This document shows, piece by piece, positions 1 through 7,982 of a DNA stretch of 64,000 nt. Origin of the DNA: Caulobacteraceae bacterium UBA3198 (GTDB lineage Bacteria > Pseudomonadota > Alphaproteobacteria > Caulobacterales > Caulobacteraceae). Each line of letters opens with the position of its first letter. Position 1 is the first letter of the stretch. Made by a program: the position numbers and the translations under genes. The stretch lies in NCBI GenBank assembly GCA_002363865.1, contig DEWY01000006.1, positions 434,001 to 498,000 of the forward strand. The letters are read 5' to 3'. The notes beneath the pieces were generated by a model. It saw only the letters and a list, made by a program, of their open reading frames with translations. It was not told where the DNA came from and did not search any database.

Positions 1-637
1 GGTCTAGACGCTCCTGGGCGGCGATGGCTTCGGCGGCCCGGGATTCCTCCACCGCATGGGTGGCGCCCTCAGCGGCCTGGCGGGCGGCCTGCGCCTCGGC
101 GACGGCGGCGGTGGAGGTGGCGAACATCTGCAGGATCCGCAGGGCGGCCCAGACCAGGACCGCGGCCTCGATCACCAGGATCACCGCGTGCACCAGAACC
201 CGGCCGATATCGCCGCCGCCGGGGAAGACCGCCGCCGGCAGGACGAAGCTGAGGACCAGGTGGTGGACCGCCACGGTCCCTGCTCCGGCCACGATGGCTC
301 GCCAGTCACAGAAGACGATCAGGGTCGCCAGGGCGGCGAAGTAGGCCATGTGCATGTCCACCTGCCAAGGCGCGCCCGCAAAGGCCGCCACCAGCAGGGA
401 CACCGCCCCCATCAAGGCCACGCCCACGGTCAGCCGGGCCGCAGCCCCGCCGGCCCGGGACACCAGGAGCGAGGCGCCGGCCAAGCCCGCCACCGCCAGG
501 GAGAGCCCCAGCCAGGGGCCCTTGTTGAGAAAGGCCGCCAGCCCCACCAGGGGTATGAACAGGCAGATCAGCCCATTGAGCACCTTCAGGCCGAAGGCCC
601 TCTGGTCTTCCAGGGTCAGGGAGCGTGAACGGGTCAT
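1..637 (-). CDS. methyl-accepting chemotaxis protein, N-terminal part (3' end outside window)
   Basis: The minus-strand reading frame opens at ATG 635-637 and runs off the left edge, giving about 212 residues without a stop. The visible part is a multi-pass membrane sensor: about six hydrophobic stretches between residues 15 and 170, including the segment QVDMHMAYFAAL followed by FCDW and a VAVHHLVLSFVLP stretch, then an Ala/Glu-rich helix typical of the start of a HAMP or signalling region. I recall this histidine-containing membrane sensor from alphaproteobacterial chemoreceptors. The signalling domain itself is not in the window. AAGAGC upstream may be the ribosome binding site. The exported-protein gene at 693-1019 lies 55 bases upstream on the same strand and may be co-transcribed. 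Confidence 0.72.
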   Translation of the reverse strand, partial: MTRSRSLTLEDQRAFGLKVLNGLICLFIPLVGLAAFLNKGPWLGLSLAVAGLAGASLLVSRAGGAAARLTVGVALMGAVSLLVAAFAGAPWQVDMHMAYFAALATLIVFCDWRAIVAGAGTVAVHHLVLSFVLPAAVFPGGGDIGRVLVHAVILVIEAAVLVWAALRILQMFATSTAAVAEAQAARQAAEGATHAVEESRAAEAIAAQERLD

Positions 638-692
638 GGCTTTTGAGCTCTTGCAAGGGTCAGGGCGTAAGGGGGGCAGAACATGGGGCCGG

Positions 693-1019
693 TCATGCGG
701 GCGGAGCGCATGGGCCGGCCAAGCCGGGATCAACCACCAGCCAGGCGCCCTGGGCGCGCAGGGCCGAAGCCAAGGCGCGGGCCTGCGGCTGGGCTGGGTC
801 GGTCGCGGTGATGATGATGAAGGGCTGAGCGCCTACGCCGGTGACGGCGCCGGCCCGATCGGCGGCGGCCAGAGACCGGGGGGCGTCCCACCACGGAGGA
901 AAGATGGCCGCAGCGGCGCCAGCCTCACGGGGCGCGGCCCCGAGGGCCAGGGCGGCGACCAGGCTCAGAATTCCAAGGCTGGCGGCAGGCAACCAGGTCG
1001 CCACGGCTCTACTCCCCAT
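693..1019 (-). CDS. small exported or membrane-anchored hypothetical protein
   Basis: This encodes 108 residues. The first 30 form a signal peptide or single membrane anchor (LGILSLVAALALGAA), followed by a soluble part with FPPWWDAP and a predicted beta strand FIIITATD. The composition suits a periplasmic protein. It lies just upstream of, and co-directional with, the chemoreceptor fragment, so a shared transcript is possible. I do not recognise a named family. A half-matching CtrA motif lies about 30 bases upstream (1048-1062). Confidence 0.62.
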   Translation of the reverse strand: MGSRAVATWLPAASLGILSLVAALALGAAPREAGAAAAIFPPWWDAPRSLAAADRAGAVTGVGAQPFIIITATDPAQPQARALASALRAQGAWLVVDPGLAGPCAPPA

Positions 1020-1158
1020 TCGGGGATCAGAGATAGCGGCGAGAGGGTTAAGCAGAGCTTAGTTTAACGGGCGGCGGTCAAGTTGACGCAGGCCCACCAC
1101 TCTGGATTACAGGCAGCGCATGAAGCCCGCGTGAGTGGCGTTGAAAAAGCAGAGAGTC

Positions 1159-1189
1159 GTCGCGGGCTGGGCTGTCCAGTCCTCGCGAC
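1159..1189 (-). terminator. probable intrinsic terminator behind the 22-residue microprotein
   Basis: Inverted arms GTCGCGGG and CCTCGCGAC flank a smaller CTGG/CCAG hairpin. Read on the minus strand the stem is followed by CTCTCTGC and then a run of five T about ten bases away. It lies 24 bases after the microprotein stop. The T-run is further from the stem than usual, so this is a moderate call. Confidence 0.42.
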
Positions 1190-1212
1190 GGCTCAAGCGG
1201 TCGCGGGCGACC

Positions 1213-1281
1213 TTAAAACACAAAGGCCAGAACGGCGCCGACGACGACGACCAGACCGACAATATAGATGATCGAGTTCAT
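1213..1281 (-). CDS. 22-residue single-pass membrane microprotein
   Basis: Start ATG at 1279-1281 and stop TAA at 1213-1215 give 22 residues beginning MNSIIYIVGLVVVV and ending in AFVF. The whole peptide is one hydrophobic helix. A good ribosome binding site (GGAGAG) lies seven bases upstream of the ATG. Very similar tiny proteins starting MN-x-IIYIVGLVV are, as I recall, common in Alphaproteobacteria. Function is unknown. Tiny inner-membrane peptides often modulate a larger membrane complex, but nothing here shows a partner. The hairpin at 1159-1189 would end its transcript. Confidence 0.6.
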   Translation of the reverse strand: MNSIIYIVGLVVVVGAVLAFVF

Positions 1282-1385
1282 GACATCTCTCCAGGGTTGC
1301 GTGTGCTTGGAGAACGTCATGCCCCGGCTGCGGTTCCGTATGTGCGGACGCAGAGCGCGGCGAGGCTGCAGCTAAGGGAGAATCC

Positions 1386-1461
1386 TGGTGGAGCCGAGCG
1401 GAATCGAACCGCTGACCTCCTCATTGCGAACGAGGCGCTCTACCAACTGAGCTACGGCCCC
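1386..1461 (-). tRNA. tRNA-Ala (anticodon CGC)
   Basis: A full 76-base cloverleaf is readable on the minus strand. The acceptor is GGGGCCG pairing with CGGCTCC and carries the G3:U70 pair that identifies alanine tRNAs. The D arm contains TAGCTCAGTTGGTAGAGC. The anticodon stem CCTCG/TGAGG encloses loop TTCGCAA, so the anticodon is CGC (codon GCG). The T arm is GGTTCGATTCC, and CCA is encoded at the 3' end (TGG at 1386-1388 on the plus strand). Confidence 0.95.
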
Positions 1462-1591
1462 CAGGAAGGCGCGGAGTTAGGCGTGCGGCGGATTTCTGTC
1501 AAGCGGCTCAACCGATCGGCGCGCCGCGCCGCCTTGTCAGGGGGGAGGCCCCGCGGCTAGAACCGGCGCTTAAGTCAGATCGGGACACCCC

Positions 1592-1906
1592 ATGGCCGCC
1601 ATCCTTGAGTTCGTCTTCTTCATCATCGGGGCGATCCTTCAGCTCTTGATCTACGCGATCATCATCAACGCCATCCTGTCCTGGCTGGTGGCCTTCGACG
1701 TGATCAATCTGCGCAACCAGTTCGTCTACAATATCGCCCGGGCCCTGGAGGCGATCACTGCGCCGGTCATGCGGCCGGTGCAGCGCATCATCCCGCCCCT
1801 GGGCGGCGTGGACATCAGCCCAATCATCGTCATCCTGGTCCTGATCGGCATCAAGGACATCCTGCTGCCGGCGCTCTACCGCGCGCTGGTTACGCCGATC
1901 ATCTGA
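1592..1906 (+). CDS. YggT family integral membrane protein
   Basis: The product has 104 residues and two hydrophobic hairpin segments: residues 5-30 (FFIIGAILQLLIYAIIINAILSW) and about 75-95 (SPIIVILVLIGIKDILL). Between them lies the family signature PVMRPVQRIIPPLGGVDISPI. YggT proteins are small inner-membrane proteins linked by context to cell-shape or osmotic functions; biochemistry is poorly defined. The next gene, DUF167, starts 15 bases downstream, the usual yggT-yggU arrangement, so they are likely one transcript. Confidence 0.93.
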   Translation: MAAILEFVFFIIGAILQLLIYAIIINAILSWLVAFDVINLRNQFVYNIARALEAITAPVMRPVQRIIPPLGGVDISPIIVILVLIGIKDILLPALYRALVTPII

Positions 1907-1921
1907 GCCCGCGGGTTCGCC

Positions 1922-2200
1922 ATGCGCCTGGCCGTGCGGCTGACGCCCCGGGGCGGACGCGACGCCGCCCAGGGCTGGGGGCAGGACACCGACGGCCGGG
2001 CCTATCTCAAGGTCCGCGTCTCCGCCCCTCCGGTGGACGGCGCCGCCAACGCCGCCCTGATCGCCTTTCTGGCCAAGGCCCTGGATCGCCCACGCTCCAG
2101 CCTGAAGATCGTGTCCGGCGAAACCGCACGACTGAAGCTGGTGGAAATCGAGGATCTGGCGGATGAAGATCTGGCCGCCGCCTTCGGATCGCCACCGTGA
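1922..2200 (+). CDS. DUF167 (YggU) family protein
   Basis: At 92 residues this is the full length of the family. The core LKVRVSAPPVDGAANAALIAFLAKAL followed by a LKIVSGETARLKLVEI strand matches the YggU fold (small alpha/beta protein of unknown role). It sits 15 bases after yggT on the same strand. The start ATG at 1922 is the only reasonable one. No enzyme active site is apparent. Confidence 0.92.
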   Translation: MRLAVRLTPRGGRDAAQGWGQDTDGRAYLKVRVSAPPVDGAANAALIAFLAKALDRPRSSLKIVSGETARLKLVEIEDLADEDLAAAFGSPP

Positions 2201-2233
2201 GGCGATCCTGATGATCGCCGAAGAGGAAGCCCG

Positions 2234-2749
2234 ATGTTCAAGCCCCTGCGCCTGCTGATCCCGCTGGCCCTCGCCCTGACGCTCAGCGCCTGCGCCGGCG
2301 GCGCCCAGCGGCTGGACGCGGCCGGCGACGTCCACACCCTGCTGACCGCCATCCGCGACGGGGACGAGGCGACCTTTGACCGCCATGTGGACCGCCAGGC
2401 CCTGCGGGCGCAGATCGAGGCGCGCATCGCCGCCGAGACCGCCCGCGCCGGGGGCAGCGACGAGATGCGGGCGCTCGGCGCCCTGCTCGGCCCGGCCATC
2501 GCCAAGGCCGCCAGCGAGCAGCTGGTCCGCCCGCAGGTGTTTCGCGGGGTGGCGGAATATTACGGCTATGACGCGTCCCAGCCCCTGCCGGGCCGAGTGG
2601 CCATCGCCGGGTCGCTCAAGGCCCTGGACGATGGCCGGGTCTGCGCCACCCGGGAAAAGGACGGGCCCTGCCTGCTGATCTTCACGCAGACGGAGGGGAT
2701 CTGGCGGCTGTCGGGCTTCGAGGGCGACATCGACATGCTGCGCCGCTGA
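2234..2749 (+). CDS. lipoprotein with DUF2939-like domain
   Basis: The 171-residue product begins with a signal peptide ending in a lipobox, LSAC (Cys20), so it should be lipidated in the envelope. The rest resembles DUF2939 proteins: an N-terminal helical part (LLTAIRDGDEATFDRHVDRQALR) and a C-terminal beta part with VCATREKDGPC and IWRLSGFEGD. AGAGGAAG lies upstream of the ATG. It precedes the hydrolase gene at 2784 with a hairpin between them that buries the next ribosome binding site. Function unknown. Confidence 0.82.
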   Translation: MFKPLRLLIPLALALTLSACAGGAQRLDAAGDVHTLLTAIRDGDEATFDRHVDRQALRAQIEARIAAETARAGGSDEMRALGALLGPAIAKAASEQLVRPQVFRGVAEYYGYDASQPLPGRVAIAGSLKALDDGRVCATREKDGPCLLIFTQTEGIWRLSGFEGDIDMLRR

Positions 2750-2753
2750 GCTA

Positions 2754-2780
2754 GTCTCCCCCAAGGCGCGAGGGGGAGAC
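2754..2780 (+). promoter_or_regulatory. 9-bp perfect hairpin covering the ribosome binding site of the next gene
   Basis: Arms GTCTCCCCC (2754-2762) and GGGGGAGAC (2772-2780) pair perfectly around a 9-base loop. The right arm is the only plausible Shine-Dalgarno sequence for the ATG at 2784. The same hairpin could end transcription of the lipoprotein gene, but no T-run follows. Confidence 0.5.
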
Positions 2781-2783
2781 GAT

Positions 2784-3572
2784 ATGGCGGCGGTTGAGCT
2801 GGAAGGCTTCGAGCGGTTCGAGTTCGACGACGGCCGCTTCGTCCGAGACGTCTATCGCCGCGGCTCAGGCCCGGCCGTCATCGTCATCCACGAAATGCCG
2901 GGCCTGCATCCCCTGGTCCTGGCCTTCGCCGAGCGGCTGAGCCAGGCGGGCATGAGCGTCTGGTGCCCAAGCCTGTTTGGCGAGCCGGGCCGGCCGGTCA
3001 GCCGGCCCTATCTGGCGGCCGAGGCCCTGAAGGCCATCTGCGTGCGCCGGGAATTCCACGTCTGGGCCACCGACAAGTCCAGCCCCATCGTCGACTGGCT
3101 CCGCGCCCTGGCCCGTCAGGCCCACGCCGAGCGCGGCGGCAAGGGGGTCGGCGCGGTGGGGATGTGTTTCACCGGCGGCTTTGCGCTGGCCATGATGACC
3201 GAGCCCGCCGTGGTGGCGCCGGTCCTGGCCCAGCCCTCCCTGCCGCTGACCGCCGGATCGAAGCGGCGGGCGGCCGCCATCGGCGTCAGTCCGGCCGAGA
3301 TCGCCTGCGCCAAGGGACGGTTCGAGGCCGAGGACCTGTCGATGATCGGCCTGCGCTTCAAGGGCGACGCCCTGGTGGGTCAGGCGCGGTTCGACCGCTA
3401 CCGGGCCGAGTTCGGCGCGCGGTTCGAGGCCATCGAGCTGGAGGACGCTGATGCGGCGCCCTCCCCCATCGCGCCGCACTCCACCTTGACCCTGCACCTG
3501 GCCCCCGATGGGCCGACCAAGGCCGCCGAGGGGCGGGTGATCGACTTCTTCCGCCAGCGCACAGGGGCGTAA
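2784..3572 (+). CDS. dienelactone hydrolase family alpha/beta hydrolase
   Basis: The 262-residue protein has the family order: an early strand AVIVIHEMPGLHP (residues about 31-43, with the Glu that assists in DLH enzymes), and the nucleophile elbow GMCFTGG around residue 131, carrying Cys in place of Ser as in true dienelactone hydrolases. The C-terminal HSTLTLHLAP region may carry the histidine. Substrate cannot be told from sequence; relatives cleave dienelactones or other small esters. It reads alone or with the preceding lipoprotein; a strong hairpin lies between. Confidence 0.85.
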   Translation: MAAVELEGFERFEFDDGRFVRDVYRRGSGPAVIVIHEMPGLHPLVLAFAERLSQAGMSVWCPSLFGEPGRPVSRPYLAAEALKAICVRREFHVWATDKSSPIVDWLRALARQAHAERGGKGVGAVGMCFTGGFALAMMTEPAVVAPVLAQPSLPLTAGSKRRAAAIGVSPAEIACAKGRFEAEDLSMIGLRFKGDALVGQARFDRYRAEFGARFEAIELEDADAAPSPIAPHSTLTLHLAPDGPTKAAEGRVIDFFRQRTGA

Positions 3573-3694
3573 GCGCCCTGGCGGGCCGCGCGGCGCGGGC
3601 CTAGACTTCCGGGGGCCTGACCACTAGAAGCGCGCCCTTCCCTGCGCCGGGCGTTCGAGCCGCCGGCCAGGCCAGATCCTGCGAGAGCCTCGCC

Positions 3695-4126
3695 ATGAAA
3701 CGCCGTCCCTCCTCCTCCCGCACGCCGGGCGCCCGCCCCGCCCTTCGCGGCCCCAGTCAGCGCCAGCTGCGCGCCGGCGAGCTGGTCCGCCACGCCCTGG
3801 TGGAGATCATGCGCGAAGAGGACCTGGACGATCCGGCCCTGTCCGGCGCGCCGGTGACCATCACCGAGGTCCGGGTCAGCCCCGACCTGCGCCACGCCGT
3901 CTGCTTTATCCAGCCCCTGGGCGGCGAGAATGCGCCGGAGGTGGTGGCGGCCATGAACCGGGCGTCCAAGTTCTTCCGCGGGCGACTGGGGCGGATGATC
4001 GACCTGCGCGCCACGCCTGAGCTGAAGTTCCTGCACGACGAGACCTTCGACGCCGCCGACAAGATGGGCCGGCTGTTTGACGATCCCAAGGTCCGCCAGG
4101 ACCTCGACGCCCCCGAAGAGGACTGA
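3695..4126 (+). CDS. rbfA: ribosome-binding factor A
   Basis: RbfA binds the 30S subunit and helps mature the 16S rRNA 5' end. The 143-residue product has the expected KH-like core: RQLRAGELVRHALVEIM, then EVRVSPDLRHAVCFIQPLGG and LRATPELKFLHDETFD. A short basic proline-rich N-terminal tail (residues 1-20) precedes it, common in Alphaproteobacteria. truB starts five bases after its stop, forming the rbfA-truB-rpsO-pnp cluster that often follows nusA-infB. infB is not upstream here. Confidence 0.95.
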   Translation: MKRRPSSSRTPGARPALRGPSQRQLRAGELVRHALVEIMREEDLDDPALSGAPVTITEVRVSPDLRHAVCFIQPLGGENAPEVVAAMNRASKFFRGRLGRMIDLRATPELKFLHDETFDAADKMGRLFDDPKVRQDLDAPEED

Positions 4127-4131
4127 ACACC

Positions 4132-5064
4132 ATGGGCCGTCGGCGCAAGGGAGAGGCGGTGTCCGGTTGGATCTGCCTGGACAAGCCCTATGACCTGACC
4201 TCCACCCAGGCGGTGGGCAAGGTCCGCAGAATCTTCAACGCCCAGAAGGCCGGCCATGCCGGCACCCTCGATCCCCTGGCCACCGGCGTGCTGCCCCTGG
4301 CGCTGGGCGAGGCGACCAAGACGGTCGCCTACATGGTCGAGGCCGATAAGGGCTACCGGTTCACCATCTGCTGGGGCGCCTCGACGACCACGCTCGACCG
4401 GGAAGGCGAGATCACCGCCCGCTCCGACGTCCGCCCGACGCCCGACCAGGTCAAGGCCGTGCTGCACGAGTTCGAGGGCGAGATCATGCAGGTCCCGCCC
4501 ATCTATTCGGCCATCAAGGTGGACGGCGAGCGCGCCTACGACCTGGCCCGGGCCGGCGAAGAGGTGGAACTGAAGGCTCGGCCCGTCATGATCCACGGCC
4601 TGGCGGTGGGCGAGGCGCCGGACGCCGACCACATTGAGCTGATCATGGACTGCGGCAAGGGCGCCTATGTGCGTTCGGTGGTCCGCGACCTGGCCCTGCG
4701 CCTGGGGGCCGAGGCCCATGTGAGCGCCCTGCGGCGCACCCGGGTCGGGGCCTTCACCGAGGCCCGGGCGATCGGGCTGGATTTACTTGAGGAATTGGGG
4801 CATAAGGCCCGGCAGTCGGAGGCATTGCTTCCGGTCGAGACCGCGCTGGACGACATCCCGGCGTTGGCCGTGACCGACGAAGACGCTTTCAGACTTAAGC
4901 AGGGACGGTCGATCGTTCTCGTTCCCCGACAGGTCGAAACCTTGAGAGCCGGGCTTGCGCCGGGCGCTCGAACCGTTTCGGCCATGTGTCGTGGCGTGAT
5001 GGTGGCCCTCTGCGAGATGCGCGCCGGCAAGCTCGAGCCGTCCCGCGTCTTTCATCTCGAATAG
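4132..5064 (+). CDS. truB: tRNA pseudouridine-55 synthase
   Basis: TruB converts U55 to pseudouridine in the T loop of tRNAs. The 310-residue protein shows the catalytic motif GHAGTLDPLATGVLPLALGEATK (Asp at about residue 46), VPPIYSAIKVDGERAYDLAR, and the late motif KGAYVRSVVRDLA. The C-terminal domain (about 245-300) resembles the PUA-like tail. GAAGAGGA upstream of the ATG is the ribosome binding site and overlaps the rbfA end, so translation is probably coupled. rpsO follows after 14 bases. Confidence 0.96.
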   Translation: MGRRRKGEAVSGWICLDKPYDLTSTQAVGKVRRIFNAQKAGHAGTLDPLATGVLPLALGEATKTVAYMVEADKGYRFTICWGASTTTLDREGEITARSDVRPTPDQVKAVLHEFEGEIMQVPPIYSAIKVDGERAYDLARAGEEVELKARPVMIHGLAVGEAPDADHIELIMDCGKGAYVRSVVRDLALRLGAEAHVSALRRTRVGAFTEARAIGLDLLEELGHKARQSEALLPVETALDDIPALAVTDEDAFRLKQGRSIVLVPRQVETLRAGLAPGARTVSAMCRGVMVALCEMRAGKLEPSRVFHLE

Positions 5065-5078
5065 AGCGGAGACGCACG

Positions 5079-5348
5079 ATGTCGGTTACCCCGGACCGTA
5101 AGGCCGAAATTATCAAGACCCACGCCCGCAGCGAGGGTGACACCGGAAGCGCCGAAGTCCAGGTGGCGATCCTGACCGAACGGATCATCAACCTGACCGA
5201 GCACTTCAAGACCCACAAAAAGGACAACCATTCGCGCCGAGGCCTGCTCAAGATGGTCTCCCAGCGCCGGTCGCTCCTCGATCACCTGAAGAAGTCCGAA
5301 CAGCCGCGCTATCAGGCCCTCATCGAGGTCCTCGGCCTGCGCCGCTAA
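5079..5348 (+). CDS. rpsO: 30S ribosomal protein S15
   Basis: The 89-residue product is the standard S15: IIKTHARSEGDTGSAEVQVA, LTEHFKTHKKDNHSRRGLL, and VSQRRSLLDHLKK match the rRNA-binding helices. S15 binds the central domain of 16S rRNA early in 30S assembly. Start ATG 5079 is chosen because it gives the family N-terminus MSVTPDRK; longer in-frame starts lie inside truB. A GC hairpin follows the stop, then pnp 283 bases later, the usual rpsO-pnp order. Confidence 0.98.
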   Translation: MSVTPDRKAEIIKTHARSEGDTGSAEVQVAILTERIINLTEHFKTHKKDNHSRRGLLKMVSQRRSLLDHLKKSEQPRYQALIEVLGLRR

Positions 5349-5357
5349 GATGTTCAG

Positions 5358-5379
5358 CGCCCCCGCGAAAGCGGGGGCG
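5358..5379 (+). terminator. GAAA-capped hairpin between rpsO and pnp
   Basis: Arms CGCCCCCGC (5358-5366) and GCGGGGGCG (5371-5379) pair perfectly around a GAAA tetraloop, nine bases after the rpsO stop. There is no T-run, so it may stabilise the rpsO 3' end or serve as partial terminator or processing site rather than a strict terminator. Confidence 0.55.
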
Positions 5380-5631
5380 TCGCATATGGGGCGCCCCTTT
5401 CGGCGGCGCGCCAGCCCAGGCGCCGAGGTTCAAGCCGGCGCCTTACGAAGACCGCCCCCTCCGAGACAGGCCGGAGACTATCGGGCGGCGGGGCCAAGGC
5501 CCCAAGACGCACGCTGAGGGTTGCGACGAAATCCTCATCACGCCTGTTCACCTGGAGAGGATTTCGGAAGTCCGACGCCCTGTCCGCCCCCGCCAGGAAT
5601 ACGCCTGCGGGATCTGAAAGAAGAAAAACTC

Positions 5632-7770
5632 ATGTTCGACATCAAACGTAAGACGATCGAGTGGGGCGGTAAGACGCTGACCCTCGAAACCGGCCGCATG
5701 GCCCGCCAGGCCGATGGCGCCGTTCTGGCCACCTACGGCGAGACCGTGGTGCTGGCCACCGCCGTGTTCGCCAAGAGCGCCAAGCCCGGCCAGGACTTCT
5801 TCCCCCTGACCGTGAACTATCAGGAAAAGACCTACGCCGCGGGCAAGATCCCCGGCGGCTTCTTCAAGCGCGAAGGCCGGCCGTCGGAAAAGGAGACCCT
5901 GGTCTCCCGCCTGATCGACCGTCCGATCCGCCCCCTGTTCGTCAAGGGCTTCAAGAATGAAGTCCAGGTGGTCTGCACCGTCCTGGCGCACGACCTGGAA
6001 AACGATCCCGACATCGTCGCCATGGTCGCGGCCTCGGCCGCCCTGGTGATTTCCGGCGCCCCCTTCATGGGCCCGATCGCCGCGGCCCGGGTGGCCTTCA
6101 TCGAGGGTGAGTACGTCCTCAACCCGACCCTGGAAGAGCTGAAGACCAGCGCCATGGACCTCGTCGTCGCCGGCACGGCCGATGCGGTGATGATGGTGGA
6201 GTCCGAAATCCAGGAACTGACCGAAGAGCAGGTCCTGGGCGGCGTCTCCTTCGCCCACAAGTCGATCCAGCCGGTGATCGAGGCGATCATCGACCTGGCC
6301 GAACATTCGGCCAAGGAGCCCTTCGACTTCGCCGCCGACGACACCGACGCGCTGAAGGGTCAGATGAAGACCCTGGTCGGGGCCGATATCGCCGCGGCCT
6401 ACAAGATCACCAAGAAGCAGGACCGCCAGGAGGCGCTCAGCCAGGCCAAGCAGAAGGCCATGGCCTCGATGGCCAAGTCTGACGCCAATCCCGACGGCGC
6501 CGACAGCCAGAAGCTGGGCGGCGTGTTCAAGGAGCTCGAGGCTGACGTGGTCCGCCGCGGCATCCTCGACACAGGCCTGCGCATCGACGGCCGCACCGTC
6601 GATAAGGTCCGTCCCATCGTCTCGGAAGTGGGCATCCTGCCCCGGGCCCACGGCTCGGCCCTGTTCACCCGCGGCGAAACCCAGGCCCTGGTGGTCGCCA
6701 CCCTGGGCACCGGCGACGACGAGCAGTTCATCGACGCCCTGGAAGGCACCTACAAGGAGAAGTTCCTTCTCCACTACAACTTCCCTCCCTTCAGCGTCGG
6801 GGAAGCTGGCCGCATGGGTTCGCCCGGCCGTCGTGAAATCGGCCACGGCAAGCTCGCCTGGCGCGCTGTGCGTCCGGTCCTGCCGGCGACGGAAGACTTC
6901 CCCTACACCATCCGCCTGGTCTCGGAGATCCTGGAGTCCAACGGCTCCTCCTCCATGGCCACGGTCTGCGGCGCTTCGCTGGCCATGATGGATGCGGGCG
7001 TGCCCCTGAAGAAGCCGGTCTCCGGCATCGCCATGGGCCTGATCCTGGAGTCCGACGGCTTCGCCGTGCTCTCCGACATCCTGGGCGACGAAGACCACCT
7101 GGGCGACATGGACTTCAAGGTCGCCGGCACCGCTGATGGCATCACCTCGCTGCAGATGGACATCAAGATCGCCGGCATCACCGAGGAGATCATGAAGAAG
7201 GCGCTGGAACAGGCCAAGGAAGGCCGCCAGCACATTCTGAACGAGATGACCAAGGCCATGGACGCCCCCCGCGCCGAGCTCGGGGAATACGCGCCCAAGA
7301 TCGAAACCATGAAGATCGCGGTCGACAAGATCCGCGAAGTCATCGGTTCGGGCGGCAAGGTGATCCGTGAGATCGTCGCCGAAACCGGCGCCAAGGTGGA
7401 CATTTCCGACGACGGCACGATCAAGATCGCGGCTTCCGAACAGTCCAAGATCGATGCGGCCCGCGACTGGATCAAATCCATCGCCTCGGAGCCCGAGCTG
7501 AACGCCATCTACACCGGCAAGGTGGTGAAGGTGGTCGACTTCGGGGCCTTCGTGAACTTCTTCGGCGCCAAGGACGGCCTGGTTCACGTGAGCCAGATCT
7601 CCAACGAGCGCGTGGCCAAGGTCTCCGACGTCCTGACCGAAGGCCAGGAAGTGAAGGTCAAGCTCCTGGGCTTCGACGATCGCGGCAAGACCCGCCTGTC
7701 CATGAAGGTCGTCGACCAGGTGACCGGCGAAGACCTGTCCAAGAAGGAAGGGGCCGAGGCCGAGGCTTAA
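5632..7770 (+). CDS. pnp: polyribonucleotide nucleotidyltransferase (PNPase)
   Basis: PNPase degrades RNA 3' to 5' by phosphorolysis and is a degradosome core enzyme. The 712-residue product has two RNase PH domains (about 1-230 and 310-545, with FFPLTVNYQEKTYAAGKIPGGFFKREGRPSEKE and TRGETQALVVATLGTG), a KH domain near residues 555-615 (IREVIGSGGKVIREI) and an S1 domain from about 622 (YTGKVVKVVDFGAFVNFFG). Start ATG 5632 gives the family N-terminus MFDIKRK; a longer frame upstream lacks conservation. The gene has its own terminator at 7800-7830. Confidence 0.97.
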   Translation: MFDIKRKTIEWGGKTLTLETGRMARQADGAVLATYGETVVLATAVFAKSAKPGQDFFPLTVNYQEKTYAAGKIPGGFFKREGRPSEKETLVSRLIDRPIRPLFVKGFKNEVQVVCTVLAHDLENDPDIVAMVAASAALVISGAPFMGPIAAARVAFIEGEYVLNPTLEELKTSAMDLVVAGTADAVMMVESEIQELTEEQVLGGVSFAHKSIQPVIEAIIDLAEHSAKEPFDFAADDTDALKGQMKTLVGADIAAAYKITKKQDRQEALSQAKQKAMASMAKSDANPDGADSQKLGGVFKELEADVVRRGILDTGLRIDGRTVDKVRPIVSEVGILPRAHGSALFTRGETQALVVATLGTGDDEQFIDALEGTYKEKFLLHYNFPPFSVGEAGRMGSPGRREIGHGKLAWRAVRPVLPATEDFPYTIRLVSEILESNGSSSMATVCGASLAMMDAGVPLKKPVSGIAMGLILESDGFAVLSDILGDEDHLGDMDFKVAGTADGITSLQMDIKIAGITEEIMKKALEQAKEGRQHILNEMTKAMDAPRAELGEYAPKIETMKIAVDKIREVIGSGGKVIREIVAETGAKVDISDDGTIKIAASEQSKIDAARDWIKSIASEPELNAIYTGKVVKVVDFGAFVNFFGAKDGLVHVSQISNERVAKVSDVLTEGQEVKVKLLGFDDRGKTRLSMKVVDQVTGEDLSKKEGAEAEA

Positions 7771-7799
7771 GCCTCTTCCTCCATCCTGAAGACGAACGA

Positions 7800-7830
7800 G
7801 GGCGGCCGCCGCGATGCGGCCGCCCTTTTT
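7800..7830 (+). terminator. intrinsic terminator of pnp
   Basis: Perfect 10-bp arms GGGCGGCCGC (7800-7809) and GCGGCCGCCC (7816-7825) enclose a 6-base loop and are followed by TTTTT (7826-7830), 30 bases after the pnp stop. This is a classical Rho-independent terminator. Confidence 0.9.
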
Positions 7831-7982
7831 CGTGGGCGACGCCCCCCTTGCCAGCTGAGGGCGGGGTGCTAGAAGCGCGTCAGGGTCTGCAGTTCACCCA
7901 GGCGTCACCGCCCCGCACATCGGGGAGCTAAACCTGCCTCAGGACGAAGACGCCCCGCTTATCCGAAAGCGCCGGGTCGAAA

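Noticed and set aside
348..1067. A 239-residue plus-strand frame opposite the chemoreceptor and the exported protein
   Set aside because: The minus strand carries coherent membrane proteins with signal peptides; the plus frame is Arg/Gly/Ala-rich noise.
1135..1560. A 141-residue plus-strand frame across the tRNA-Ala gene
   Set aside because: It overlaps the tRNA and the microprotein in antisense, and its sequence has no recognisable fold.
5548..7587. A 679-residue minus-strand frame opposite pnp
   Set aside because: Composition is dominated by His, Asp, Gly and Val from reverse reading of pnp codons. pnp itself is certain.
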